From positions 38,501 through 102,500 of the forward strand of contig JAQFWX010000123.1 of the NCBI GenBank assembly GCA_027605045.1: 64,000 nt of DNA, read 5' to 3'. A program made the translations under genes and the position numbers. The notes under the pieces were generated by a model. That model worked only from the letters and a program-made list of their open reading frames with translations. It was not told the origin of the DNA and searched no databases. This DNA comes from Phallus indusiatus. Its lineage: Eukaryota; Basidiomycota; Agaricomycetes; Phallales; Phallaceae. Shown here one piece after another: positions 34,495-45,595 of this stretch (positions are counted from its first letter, which is position 1; every line of letters starts with the position of its first letter).

Positions 34495-37222
34495 TTAATA
34501 CAAATAGCGGAATCCTCTTCTTCGGCGGACAGCTTCTTCGAAAGATATACCTTCAACTGGAAGACAGAATAGTTGGGATTAATAATTCCTGTAAAATTTG
34601 CGTGGAAAAGTGACTTACGTCGAGCGTATTCTTCCACACGTTCTCTCCCTGAACCTTTCAAATCCAACATTTCTTGTTCTTCTAAGACTTTATTCTCGTG
34701 AACGAGAATTTGACGAATCACTAAAAACGAAAAAGTCAGCCGGTTTTGAGTTGGTTTTAAAATTTCAGGCACATTAACCTAGAGAGAGAAGTGAAGCAAA
34801 GAGCAAGGCACAAACGGAGATTATCATGCTCTGACGATATGCAGGCCCCCATTCTACTTTCCATATGAACGATCCAATCCTAAAAAGCATGCTTCAATCT
34901 TCATATCTAGTTAACAAGTAGCATTGTCTCACAGATTACCAATGTTGCCAACTGGTAAGATTTTCATTCAACTTGAAGCGTGTAGGATTGAAGTGTGAAA
35001 CTTACATCCGTTAGCAAGCCCAATTGCCGCGGCACGTTTGGCAGGTGGTCGGGGGATCGCCTGTTGAATTGATCTATCAACGTTTTAATGGCAGAGATGT
35101 AAGCTACTCACATTCGAGACCCATACCATAGTTAACGCGAACCCTTGGATAAATCAAGCTCCAGTTGTATACCAGTCCTCTTTGAACTGACCTGCATATC
35201 CTGACGCCATCAAAAACATTGACAGGTATCTCGCTCCAACAACTAAAGTTGAAAGACCGATAATATAACCGACTATCACGACCCACCACCAGGCCGTTAT
35301 ATGGAAGAAGCGTTCACCGGTCCGGTCTGGCAAATTTTTTTTAAAAAAACTTCGCGAAGCGTGACCGTTTCATCGCACATGCACATACCTGCATTGAGGG
35401 CGTTGACTACGCAAACAACGGAGGCGAAGATCCATGGCGGGCTATGAATTGTTATTGGTCTAGATACCAGCTTGAGTTGACAATTGTCGGCGCTTACGCA
35501 GCGATAAGCAACGTGTTTGTGGTACTGAAGCCTAATGTAGCAGCCAGTCTTATAACCAGATTAAGCACAAAGTTTCCAATGAGATAATCATAACCTACGT
35601 GGGGAAGAAGTTGACGAAACTAAGACCCAATAGTTGGGAACAAGTCATAATCATGAAGAGCGGTACTTTGATATCCATGATGGCCATTTTTAATCCGGAC
35701 CACGCACTGAAGATTCTCGGTTACGCTGTGTAATATTTCAACTCACATATAAAAACTTACGAATCTTCAGATCCGTCATTGTCAGCTTCACCGGCCTCTT
35801 CAGCTAATCGGACTTGAGCCAAACGAGACTCGTCGGCGGTAAGCCATGAGGTATTATGAGGCTGAAGCGGCACGTATCAATTCGCGACGTTCAAATGCCA
35901 GAATTTAGTGTACCCACATAATTTGGAAGGACCAAGCTAAGAAAGAGAATGTCCAGAAAAAATAAATGTTTAGCTGGTTTCATTACTTACATGGTTATCA
36001 TGCCGATAACGACGGTAATGGAACCCTATGAATGGTGTCACCTAAACCAACTTCATTAATAGATCCACAGAATCATACTTCAATTATGAAAAGCCTGGAT
36101 ATCAACTCAGTGAATGAGAAACAATTGAAATGTCTGCCAGTCCGCACCATCTCCAAGCGCGAATTCCACGTTTTCCATCTAAGTTTGACAAAATACCCGC
36201 GGCGATTAACTGAAACTCGTATTAATTTGAATAATGTATAGACTCTTGAGAAGAACTTACGCTTCCAAATGCGTTGGAGATTAACAATCCGCAGTAAAGG
36301 AAGGCAGACCGGAAGGCCAGTTGCTTAATTTACGAGATAAAAACCGCACACTAAATTGAAGGTGCTGTGACTTACCTTGCGTGTATACCACCTACTAAGA
36401 AGGTATATGGCACCAGGATAGAAGGCGGCTTCTGGCAGGCCAATGAAAACACGACAGAGTATAATGCCGGTGAAGTTGTGCGTCACCTTCAAATGTGACA
36501 TATTTAAAAAAAAATCCCGTATTGAAATAATCAAACTTACGCCGGTCAAACCCGAAGTAATGCCCCAAAGAATGACACAAATTCCTGGAAGAAAGTTTAG
36601 TCCTCCGCGTTGGTACCAGAGCAGAAGGCGTACCAATATACCAGGATGGTCTTTGGAGGATCATTGAGGTTAGGGAATTTTGGGATGGTAGTAAAGAAAG
36701 ACCTACTTAGTAATTCTGTTCAATATCTATAATATTGGGTATCAGGTTCAGATGCATCGTGGACAAAGAGAGTGGATATCAGCTGTACCATATTGGAAGG
36801 AATTTGCATTGGGCAGTAGCTGACATATAAGATTGCAACAACAGTGTCATATTGAATATCTTCAAGCAATCCAGTCAATTGTGCAATTCATACAGAATAG
36901 CTGACATGTCTACCTGTTAACCCCAAATCGGCTTCCAACCCTTGTAGTCTTGCAGCGGTTACGGCAGTGCGATCTAGCGAAATTTTTTGATAGTAAACTA
37001 CGATCCGGCAGAGATAAAATCAATATTCCTACCGATATAGTTCACGATAAAAATCAGAGCTATCATTGGCATAAGCCTCATATCGAGTTTCCATGTCAAT
37101 GCTCTCTCTGCTTTGGCTCGTAATCTTGGGTCGAGCACTGGGTCAACCACTGTTTCGTTGAACTCCGCATCACCCGAGCTTCCTTTCTTGGTAGGCTCGA
37201 TATCGTATCCATTTTCCGACAT
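34495..37222 (-). CDS. MFS transporter, Dal5/allantoate permease (ACS) type
   Basis: A plasma-membrane 12-helix facilitator for organic anions, amides or vitamins; the actual substrate is unknown. It starts MSENGYDIEPTKKGSSGDAE at 37222, then LMPMIALIFIVNYI, an intron, and DRTAVTAARLQGLEADLGLT, the family's TM1-loop signature. Later exons give RPSWYIG, LCRVFIGLPEAAFYPGAIYL and LSRWYTRK (TM4 region). The C-terminal cytosolic part reads VHENKVLEEQEMLDL, and after the last intron LEGISFEEAVRRRRGFRYLY with stop at 34495-34497, exactly the ending typical of this subfamily. About ten introns are present. The start, TM1, TM4 and end were read directly. The middle exons (35.0-36.0 kb) show hydrophobic pieces that were not individually joined. 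Confidence 0.88.
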
Positions 37223-38933
37223 ATTAATCCCTGAGCAATTAAGAGTAAAAAATGAATTTACGGATTTTTGAAAAAGAAAAGGGTTAGGCAGACCTCTACG
37301 TATTGGTTAGAAACCTACAAGCGGGACTTCCGTTTTACGAATTCAACGGAAGGCTATTGAATATATACGCCTAAACATCACATGACCTTAAGAATAGAAG
37401 GAAATATAATAACTTACAGATTTTGGAGTACACAACGTAATCCCGTAGATATGCCGGTTCAGCATAATAATATAACACGGAGACCAGAAGTCATGTGAGG
37501 GGTCTGTGTGATTTCGCTCCGACAAGTGTGGGGTAAGTAATGCTATTCGTGAACAGTTTTGGATATTCTTACCGAGAAATCCATGAGTTCTGTGAATTAT
37601 TTTAAAAAACTATTCAAGGCCGGAGCTTCATTTGTAAAGACATGAAGGCGGATACAGTTGACTTGTTTGCTTCGTCGAAGAGGAGGAAGTGCCTTCTCTT
37701 TCAGAAACTCCGACGCTTATTTGCCGAACCTATTGAAACGCATCGAAGACGTCCTGAGAAAATTAGGCCCAGACGCAAGGACTTACGTGTGAACCATGTG
37801 AAGAATGAGGCCTAATGAAGTCAGCAGAAACTGGAGAAATTAGAAGACAGGAACAGAATGGTCCTGCCTGGAAGTGAGAAACATGGAAAAAGAAAATAGA
37901 TTACTCGGTTTGTGTATCCATTGGTTCTTCAATCATCAACGGGGCTTCCTATGATCAACCCTACATAGCTGATTAGACAGGATTAAACTTAGCAGGTAAA
38001 CGTGACAACACGATGCGTTACGCGCAAGTGTCACCTAACCATAGCTTTGTTTCAGCAAAGATTTGGATTTGAGTACTCTAGTCCAAAGGCGCGATCTGAC
38101 AAAATACGCTGAGTGGGTTCCAGCTCTGCTTCACGCTGTGATACGCGAACCCATTGATAATGTAGTACGCGCTGGCAGGCGCGAGGGTGTGATTAATAGA
38201 TGCGTAAGCTTCGATGCACTAATGAAAAATATTGCGTTTACATATGTTTCCTTATAATAGTCCGCGAAAGATACAGTGAGATGAAATAACGTTTGCTCCA
38301 TTCTGTTCTGTTGTCGTTGAAGTTGGTGAAAATCTCAATCCGCCAAAAGAGGGTTTGTGGTTGAGGCGGAGCTTGAAGCTTGAAAGCTTGAACATCTTAG
38401 CAGGAGATGTTTGCCAATAGCCGAGTTAGCCCAAGCAAATTTCGTTCTTGACCGCAACCTGTTTTTTCCGACCCCGAAACGTTTTTTGTGACTTGAAATT
38501 ATCCACAAACACTTTGATATTGATGAATCTGTTCCCTCCTAATTGTCAATATTATACACGGTGAGCGTCTATTCGTAAATCAGCGATGAGCTAGACCTAG
38601 CAAGCGTCATATCGCGGATGTTTCTCGTCTAGGTCTGTTCCCATCGACGTTGTTCAGTCCCTCTTTACAGCCGCAACCGCAGCTAGCTCAACAACAACCT
38701 GAGTCTCTCAACCATTGCTTTACCTTCATATCTTTTCCACCCAACCTCTTCCTCCTGGAGCAGCGAACCTGATTCCGAACGTTGGCTCTCAGGGCTATAG
38801 CGTTATACTGAGACGCAACTGCCACCGCCGTCGCCGCTGCTGCCAGTGGTGACATCCACACTCAATCAGATGAAGATAAGAACCTCCATTAACATCACCT
38901 CATTTCCTCGCCTTTTCCAGTTCACCAGCTTAC
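37223..38933. other. Intergenic stretch, no supported gene
   Basis: Divergent promoters for the MFS gene (-) and the Ser/Pro-rich locus (+) should lie here. Frames of about 60 codons (for example 38063-38257) have no recognisable features. Confidence 0.4.
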
Positions 38934-40953
38934 ATGCCGACACCCCAAAGTGGACGGGCTACACCACGGAGTTTGCCGAAGATTGACGAAGAAGGGAGTG
39001 TTGGTTATTAGCGGAAAAAGCGTCGATGAGAAGGAGAAGAGTTCGGTGAACAGGGATAATGCTAGACAGGTGTTGCATGATTGTCAGACGAATCGTCATC
39101 GATTGCGGCATCCTGTGGGCCATCACGCAGGTTATGCGACTGATAGTGGGGATGCTACTGATGCTGATATCGATGCTGAAAATGCGGACGGTGACGCGTT
39201 GACGGCGAGAGTGTATCTTCAAGCGTTACAGCTGCCTGTAGCGTATTCTTTACTCCTCCTGGTATCGGTCCTGACTCGGTTATGGTTGCAGCTAATGATG
39301 CCAGTGCTGCTGATGGTAATATCGTTGTGGTTATTACTACTGTGTCTTCGAGTCCTATACTTCCGTCGCCGGGATTTTTTTCAACGACAACTGGGGCCTC
39401 TTCACCATCTATCCTACCTCCTCCATCACCTCGTACTCTTACGCTATCGCTATCGCTCTCGCCATCTAACAGACTGCGTCCCTCGCCCTCGCACTCCTTA
39501 TCCTCGTCCTGACGTAACGATAGCACACAGTATCTTTCGGTGTTGGTGCAAATCAACCTCGAAGAGGTCTTCGTCTAGCCCTAGCCCGCAGCCCACTTCA
39601 ACTTCAAGCCCAAGCCCACCACAGCAAAAGCCTTCGCCCAAAAAAGCACCACAACGTCCGAGAAACATGCAACGTTAACGTCGATGTCAAACCCTGCACC
39701 CTCAACTACATCCCCATCGTCTCCTAACTTGACGAAATCACTCTCGTTATCGATCAGACCAAGGCGGAGAAGCTTGCTATCTGCCAACTCGAACTCCCAT
39801 TCAAATGGGAAGAAAGCTGTTAAATAGCAACGCTGAATGTAAAGAGACTCTACATGTTACAACGGATGTTACCAGTAATAACGGCTCAAAATGAAAATGC
39901 AATTTCTACGGATGCGAACAGTCGTAGTGCTCCTAATACGATCGGTTTTGCAGGTTCTTCAAGCGTCCCTAGCGATAACCTGAGCTCCTCTTCACCTTCT
40001 CAGCCTACTACAAATTCCTCATGTGCGAGCGCAACAAGTCCTACCAGATCCAAGTCCCTCCAATGCTAGTAGTGGTAGCGGTGGTAGTGGCGGCAGGATG
40101 AAACGACCTCGCATACGCACTCGACTTCTCACAGCAGCATCGTCAGGTGGTGAGCCTCTATTCAACACGGTCACTCTAATGTCTGCTGAAGAAGCAAAAT
40201 CACTGGGTATCGAGGTGTGGAACGGAGGTAACTCTGGTATTGGAACTTTGGCTCCTGCGGATTAGATGCGACTTTGTTGCTGCAGAATTGTGGTAAAAGG
40301 CCATCGACATCGGGTTTTGCGACAACGTCTGATGGTGGTGCTAATTGGAGTGAGAACCAGACTACGAGCGTCGGTGACGGTGGTGCTACGGGTACGTCGT
40401 CTATTGCAACGCCCTCGTTGTCCCCCGTCGGAATTGGCAAGACCTGCTTCTGCACTATCCAGTTCAAAGTTTTGCTCACCCCCAAAGAAAGGTATCTTGA
40501 GAGATCGGAGGGTTAGTTTGACTGCTTTACCATCTTCAACATCTGAAAAAACGACGACCGCATCTGCCAGTGCTCGGGCTTCCAATGTTAGTATTTCCAT
40601 CACCATCAACTCTTCCCCTTTGAAACAAAATCAAAAGTCCAAGTCAACACCGATACTAAAACAGACGAAGAGCTTATCTCCAACTTGTAAATCTTCTTTC
40701 GGGTGGTGCTACTGCCCCACCGTCGCCATCGCCACCACCTTCAACTAACTTCCTGTCACGCTCTCTGACGGCTAGGTCGATCTCCCCTGATTCAAATAGG
40801 CGTAAACGTCAAAAAAGGCGCAAATCACTGATTGATCCTTCTGGACCTAACAAAAACAACACAAATATCTTCGATTTAAATTTGGGTTTATGCATGTATG
40901 TGTATGTACCGCGCCGGTGTTCCCGCCATATTTTCATCTTGGACGGGCTCTGA
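38934..40953 (+). pseudogene. Ser/Thr/Pro-rich protein locus with scattered frame changes
   Basis: From the ATG at 38934 (MPTPQSGRATPRSLPKIDEE), coding-like, extremely Ser/Pro-rich text continues but hops between frames. It reads SSSPILPSPGFFSTTTGASS at about 39350, SSSPSPQPTSTSSPSPPQQK at about 39570, then SNPAPSTTSPSSPNLTKSLS (about 39690), IGFAGSSSVPSDNLSSSSPS (about 39945), MKRPRIRTRLLTAASSGGEP followed by SAEEAKSLGIEVWNGG (about 40100-40230), and DPSGPNKNNTNIFDLNLGL near 40840. The conserved-looking part is the basic stretch plus SAEEAKSLGIEVWNGG. Few changes coincide with good splice sites, so indel decay or assembly indels are more likely than introns. The composition suggests a disordered nuclear protein. 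I do not recognise a family. Confidence 0.45.
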
Positions 40954-41784
40954 TACACTCTACACGTCATGATTTCTCCGTATCCATGTTTCTCTCATCC
41001 ATACTGGTTTGTTCCTCTGCAATTATAATTCTTCCGACTGCTACTTTTAGTTCAACGATATAGGCCCGCTACTATTGTTCCAACCGACGTTTCATGTTCG
41101 TCTCTCGCTACAACTTCACTTGAATTTACGTCGACAATCTATTCCAATTTATTTCTGCTTTGGCTGCTTTTTAGTTTTTTTAAAAAAATTCCGTCCTTGT
41201 TCAATCATGCTATCTCGGATTCATGTGTTTGTTCGTTCATGTCTATTTGATGTCCTTTGATTTTAACAGCCTGGCAGTGTTCCCCATTTCTCGACCTCAC
41301 TTTTTGTTTCTTGTTCTCTGATTCGGTCTCTATTATTCGTCCAACGATCTTTTCCATTCTCATGCATGTATCCTGATAAAAGCTGTGGTTTACGATTATC
41401 ATGATGTCCGAGTGAAAATATGAATCTCCATTCCAACTTCCCCTCTCAATAGATGATTGTTCGGGGGTTTTTATCAATGATCTACACAAACGCTAGAATG
41501 AAAGGACTTATTCTTAGCGTCAGGATTCGAAGTCTTAAAAACACTGTTTATAAATAATACAGTGTATCTAGTAACAAATTCAGTCATCCGATATCGCAGT
41601 GATTTTGAAAAGGCCATTGACTGATTATCATAGTATTACATACTACATGTATGTTTGACACGACTTTCATACGACTTCCTCCGTGCCTCACTGAAAATTT
41701 ATACGCGCACCCCAATTCATGATTAGCATTTATTATTTAGCGAGTGGCCTTGACCACACGTATCCGAACGGTCTTTTCGTCCAA
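40954..41784. other. Intergenic stretch, no supported gene
   Basis: A T-rich region downstream of the Ser/Pro-rich locus. From about 41650 onward it is alignable to 48010-48150, the 3' flank of the DUF6535 gene, so the last part belongs to the duplicated segment of the pseudogene that follows. Confidence 0.45.
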
Positions 41785-42640
41785 TTAGCTACAGAGCGAA
41801 AAGCTTGCCGCTGTGCACATATTATCTCTTAGCATACAGTCGGATAATGATAAACCTTTGGGAAGAAATACCTTATTCAGATCAGGCACTTGGGCACGCT
41901 CTTCATTATCATGATTGTTGTCCAATATTGCACCCGAGGATGTAAATAGTTCCTGGGGACATCCTATGATTTGTCCAAACACGGGTAAAGACGCCTGCAA
42001 CTGACAACCAAAATCTTCCCTGTCTTTGTGAGATCCAAAATAGAAGGACGGGTCTGTCGAGTTGAGTCGTTCTTGATCTTTCATGGCAGTAAACAGCTCA
42101 TCCAACGTTTCTTTTCAGAGTTTTGATTTTACAAGGAGCAAAAATTGTTTCGGATTCCATTCAAACCTCAAAATCAGTTCCCATAGTTGGGCAAGCACGG
42201 AAGAGTTGTAGAAATAAGTGAAGAGAGACATCTTCACCGTCTTGAGGAGATCCACTAAGAATGGGTATATGGCTTTACTCTGTATTCTCGGATTGGAACC
42301 ATTCCCCAAGTTGCGAAGACATGTTGATAAGTTGGACGTGGCTTTAGGGTCTTCCGAGGGGATTGTGGATAGATGGCGGCGGTTCCATGGACAAGAGCAA
42401 GATTGTGAAAATGCGAGATGTGTAAAGTGATAAATTATAATTTTTCATTGAGATCTCGTGATAATCTGTACAAGGAAATAAGGTAGCATCTTCGGCGGTG
42501 ATGAATCCCAGGCACTCTGCTGCCGTATATCCAGCGAAATCCGTGAGAGACTCGGACTAGAATGAGTCCGTGCAGAGAATCTCTTTGAAGAAAATGAGGC
42601 GTCCAGGATCACAGTCTGTGCAATGATCCCTGCCGTGCAA
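41785..42640 (-). pseudogene. Decayed paralog of the DUF6535 gene C-terminal region
   Basis: The minus strand aligns with 48152-49050 of the DUF6535 locus. Shared text includes LFTYFYNSSVLxxLWEL, KQFxLLVKSKL, LDELFTAMxDxERLN, LQASLPVFGQIIG and the ending MLRDNMCTAASFSLCS. At 42113-42115 a TGA replaces the Asp codon that follows KSKL in the intact copy, so the frame is broken. Sequence homologous to the preceding exon (around 48900-49050) is present at about 42450-42620 but in disrupted frames. No DUF6535 domain is found upstream. This is a partial, dead duplicate. Confidence 0.75.
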
Positions 42641-42777
42641 AATTTTAGTGGACAATTTGACTCAGAAGGGAGTTGCGCTTCAGTAGATAATGAATTTGTG
42701 GTTCACAGAGAGAGACAGCTTCTGTTAGAATTGGGGGCGTAACGTCACGCCCATTATCGGGTACTACGAAGCGAGTC

Positions 42778-42922
42778 ACCTCTCTCTTAGTCGTCTGTCC
42801 GACTACTAAGAGAGAGGTAAGTTACTTATATTAAACTACAAACATTATGTATAATAACACACCTGTAGATTAAACTTCCTACAGGTAATATAGTCGTCTG
42901 TCCGACTACTAAGAGAGAGATT
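42778..42922. repeat. Imperfect inverted repeat with a second half-copy
   Basis: Around 42780-42817 'ctctctcttagtcg' faces 'cgactactaagagagag', forming an imperfect hairpin (one arm has a three-base insertion). The segment 'agtcgtctgtccgactacta' plus 'agagagag' recurs at about 42891-42920. 'attaaacttcctacag' also occurs twice (about 42870 and 42920). It looks like a small nested duplication or the trace of a miniature element. Confidence 0.5.
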
Positions 42923-43864
42923 AAACTTCCTACAGCTTCTGCGAACGAACTTGCAGTACTAAGTTATGAGGGATCCAATCAAGAATGCGTACTAGAGCTA
43001 TTGATAAAAACTGTATCAGTGGGCGTTGTGCGCGAAGCGCTCAGTAGACTCGGACCCGAACCTTCAATGGACTTGGACCGCTGTGTTTACAATGCAGCTT
43101 TAAATTCAGCTTCCACAAGGTAAGAAACAAATTTCGACTATGCTTCTCTTGATTCATTAACGACACGGAAGCACGACATAGATTAAAAGGGGATGACACC
43201 GACTCGTATTTCCCAATTGGGACACTGTCTAGTAATCCTAAGACGACGTCGTCAGCGAGAAGCCATATTATCAAAAAAAGACTGTCGGGGAGGTTTTTCC
43301 AGTGATAATCATGAAATTAGTAGTCCTCTTAAATAATGATAATTCCTGCTTGTGTACCGGATTCGTACGAGAATTGATTTCGCGAGCATCACCCGGAGAG
43401 TGTTAGGGTTCAGTTCGCGGGAGTTTCCATTTGTCGGTAGTCGAATGAAAAATCAGTTGACCAAGCTTCGAGGTTCGGAGCGGATGATATTCCGTTCATA
43501 TCGCGTGTATTACTGAGCTACGTAGTCAAATTATTATTAACAGCGATGTTAATTTATTCAAAGTCGGTTAGCTCAAGTCTTTGCTTTCAAGTTTATTTTG
43601 CACATTGGCTGTGAATTCGAATGTTTTTCAGACTATCAGAATTACTCTGTATTCCGGATGTTTGAGCGCATATTGAACTTTTAGTATAAACATCCATTAT
43701 AGAGTCGGATAGATGACAAACAACCTGAGGAGTGTGAGATTATTTACGCCAATTGTCAATTGTGGCTGAATTGTTTTTCAAACGTCAATGGAAGACCGGT
43801 GAATTCACCACGAAACCTGCGACTAATAAAAATCTTGCTATTCCAGGACTGCCCTCCTATGTTC

Positions 43865-43880
43865 GAAAACACATAAAAGG
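43865..43880 (+). promoter_or_regulatory. TATA-like element of peptide gene A
   Basis: 'cacataaaagg' lies about 90 bp before the ATG at 43962 and is preserved at the same place in copy B (about 45520-45533). Conservation of this motif in both copies supports a TATA-type core promoter. Confidence 0.45.
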
Positions 43881-43961
43881 GCATGGAGAGATTCGAGTCA
43901 AAGCACCAGCATACAGTTTCAGTGTTCACACAAATTGACACTTATCTTCATCTTCACTACA

Positions 43962-44198
43962 ATGAAATCCACTCAGGTCGTAGTCTTTACTCTCCTCAAT
44001 ATCTTCCTCGTCAACGGGGCCGCTGCACCAGCTCCAGCACCTCAATTTCCCGAACCTACTTGTCTCGGACAGCCCTGCACCGATTTTACAGGATGCTGCC
44101 CTGGCGCCGCTTGCAGCTTTTTTGTATGTATATCACATAAATTACTAGTCAAATCCCCTAAATTTCCTTTCCAGATTGGCACTTGCATTGGCGCGTAA
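43962..44198 (+). CDS. Small secreted six-cysteine (knottin-pattern) peptide A
   Basis: Two exons, 43962-44123 and 44175-44198, split by a 51-nt intron with gtatgt...ttccag, give 61 residues. Residues 1-19 (MKSTQVVVFTLLNIFLVNG) are a signal peptide, followed by AAAPAPAPQFPEP, an Ala/Pro spacer. The C-terminal 28 residues hold all six cysteines: C-x4-C-x5-C-C-x4-C-x6-C. That is the spacing of inhibitor-cystine-knot (knottin) folds. The last Cys is encoded in the tiny second exon, so only the spliced product has the full set. Reading through the intron would give a different tail, and both copies keep the splice sites. The product is probably exported. No family name is assigned. A knottin-like effector, antimicrobial or inhibitor peptide is an inference from cysteine spacing. 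Confidence 0.75.
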   Translation: MKSTQVVVFTLLNIFLVNGAAAPAPAPQFPEPTCLGQPCTDFTGCCPGAACSFFVCISHKLLVKSPKFPFQIGTCIGA

Positions 44199-45595
44199 AT
44201 GATAACTTACAGTAGAATTTGCGCACTAACTATTAATGCAAAGCTCGTAAGTGAATTTTCAGACTCCAGAGTAGCTTTGATAAGAATTCTTTTACATAGT
44301 TACTATCTTAGGCTCGACAATGACTTTCTCACTAGTAACTTTTCTTGGAATAAACTTTTCTTGGTAGATGTCCAATTGAATGTTTATCATGAACAGAATT
44401 TTTCACCTGTGACCATTGATGATATCAATCAACAACTACCTTGTCAGATTGAAACGTCATACAATAATATTCTGGACTTCAGATTTCTCAGAACAGCTCT
44501 CTTCCATATTATTTAGTTGCGTCTTTTCGGCACAGCCTGGCAGCATTATGGTGGATCTCAACAACTCTGAATAGCTTTATAAACTTGAGGATTCGCATGG
44601 TGTCCAGGTGTATTTAACTTATGCTTGATCAAAATGTTCACAAATTCAATAATAGGTAGTCTTGACAATAATTTTTTTCATCTTCCGACCCGGTTCAAAC
44701 TTCAACGTTCAACTCGGAAGTCGCTTGAGTAGTAATGGTTTTTCGCCTCCCCTAGTACATACAAATTCGTTCTTTGCATTGTGAGCTTAGCACTCTGCCA
44801 CCCTTCTGGCTTTCCCCTCCTTAGTATTTGATCAGAATTGTATCGGGGTTGCAATTACCTTGCACAGGTAAATTCAACTGTATCGTCTACCTTTCTGTTA
44901 TTATATGTATGGTCGATTTAAATTCACCTTAAGCCAATATAAAAGTCTATACCCACATATAACCAACCCAACTCAAAATCATTATTGTATATGAAAAATC
45001 TTGGACGGCTCAATATGTGACAGCGATTCTCTCACTCAAGGACAGGCAATAAAAAAAGATTATGCGTTGACTCAAGTGCGAATTCACAATGACGAATACC
45101 ACTCAGATAGTGTTATAATTCAACAATCCACGGAGATGAAAATTAAATTTGACACTTTAGCCTCAAGAATCGGGACAAATCATTTTCCGTCCACATCGCG
45201 TGCATTAGTACGGGTCATATTAACAGCCGGTCTATTGGCTCAATTCATATGAGCCAGCCCCATATCATATTGGTTTGAGGATACAAATCCATTTCCAATT
45301 CCTAGCGCACTATATCGTGGAGGTTGAAGTCGCATAACGATATTCTAGTATTACAGGGTATGTTGGAGGTTAAGCGAGGGCGGGCCTAATATAAGGCTAC
45401 TCAGGCTGATGCTGAATGTTAAATGCGGCTGAATGACTTCAAATTGAATGGAAGACCAGTGAGATATTATTGAAATTTGAATTATTCTTCCATCCCCCTT
45501 TTCCTGATACATCCGAAAACACATAAAAGGACGTGTGACTCGAGTTAAGGCACCAGCATACAGCTTCACACAAATTGAACATCATCTTCGCTGCA
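44199..45595. other. Duplicated non-coding flank between the two peptide genes
   Basis: Apart from short frames, nothing coding is supported. Most of it has a counterpart downstream of peptide gene B (45836-46990), which identifies it as the 3' part of duplication unit 1 plus the promoter of unit 2. Confidence 0.6.

Larger units (their letters stand above)
43500..45410. repeat. Segmental duplication, copy 1
   Basis: Matches 45411-46990 through the peptide gene and its flanks. The offset is 1634 bp at the two ATGs and about 1570 bp at the right ends, where the block 'cgcactatatcgtggaggtt' occurs near 45307 and 46868. Both units end in 'ataaggctactcagg'. Long 3' flanks such as 'aattgtat' with 'ggtcatattaacagccggtc' are also shared, so whole genomic units were duplicated. 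The left edge of copy 1 is more diverged. Confidence 0.8.

Noticed and set aside
39155..39556. Minus-strand 133-codon acidic frame opposite the Ser/Pro-rich locus
   Set aside because: Mirror of a TCC/GAT-rich low-complexity stretch. The plus strand has the more coherent protein-like text.
42778..42922. Repeated 'gactactaagagagag' words as a possible CRISPR-like array
   Set aside because: Only two or three irregular units with no uniform spacers, in a eukaryotic genome. Better explained as a small nested duplication or hairpin.
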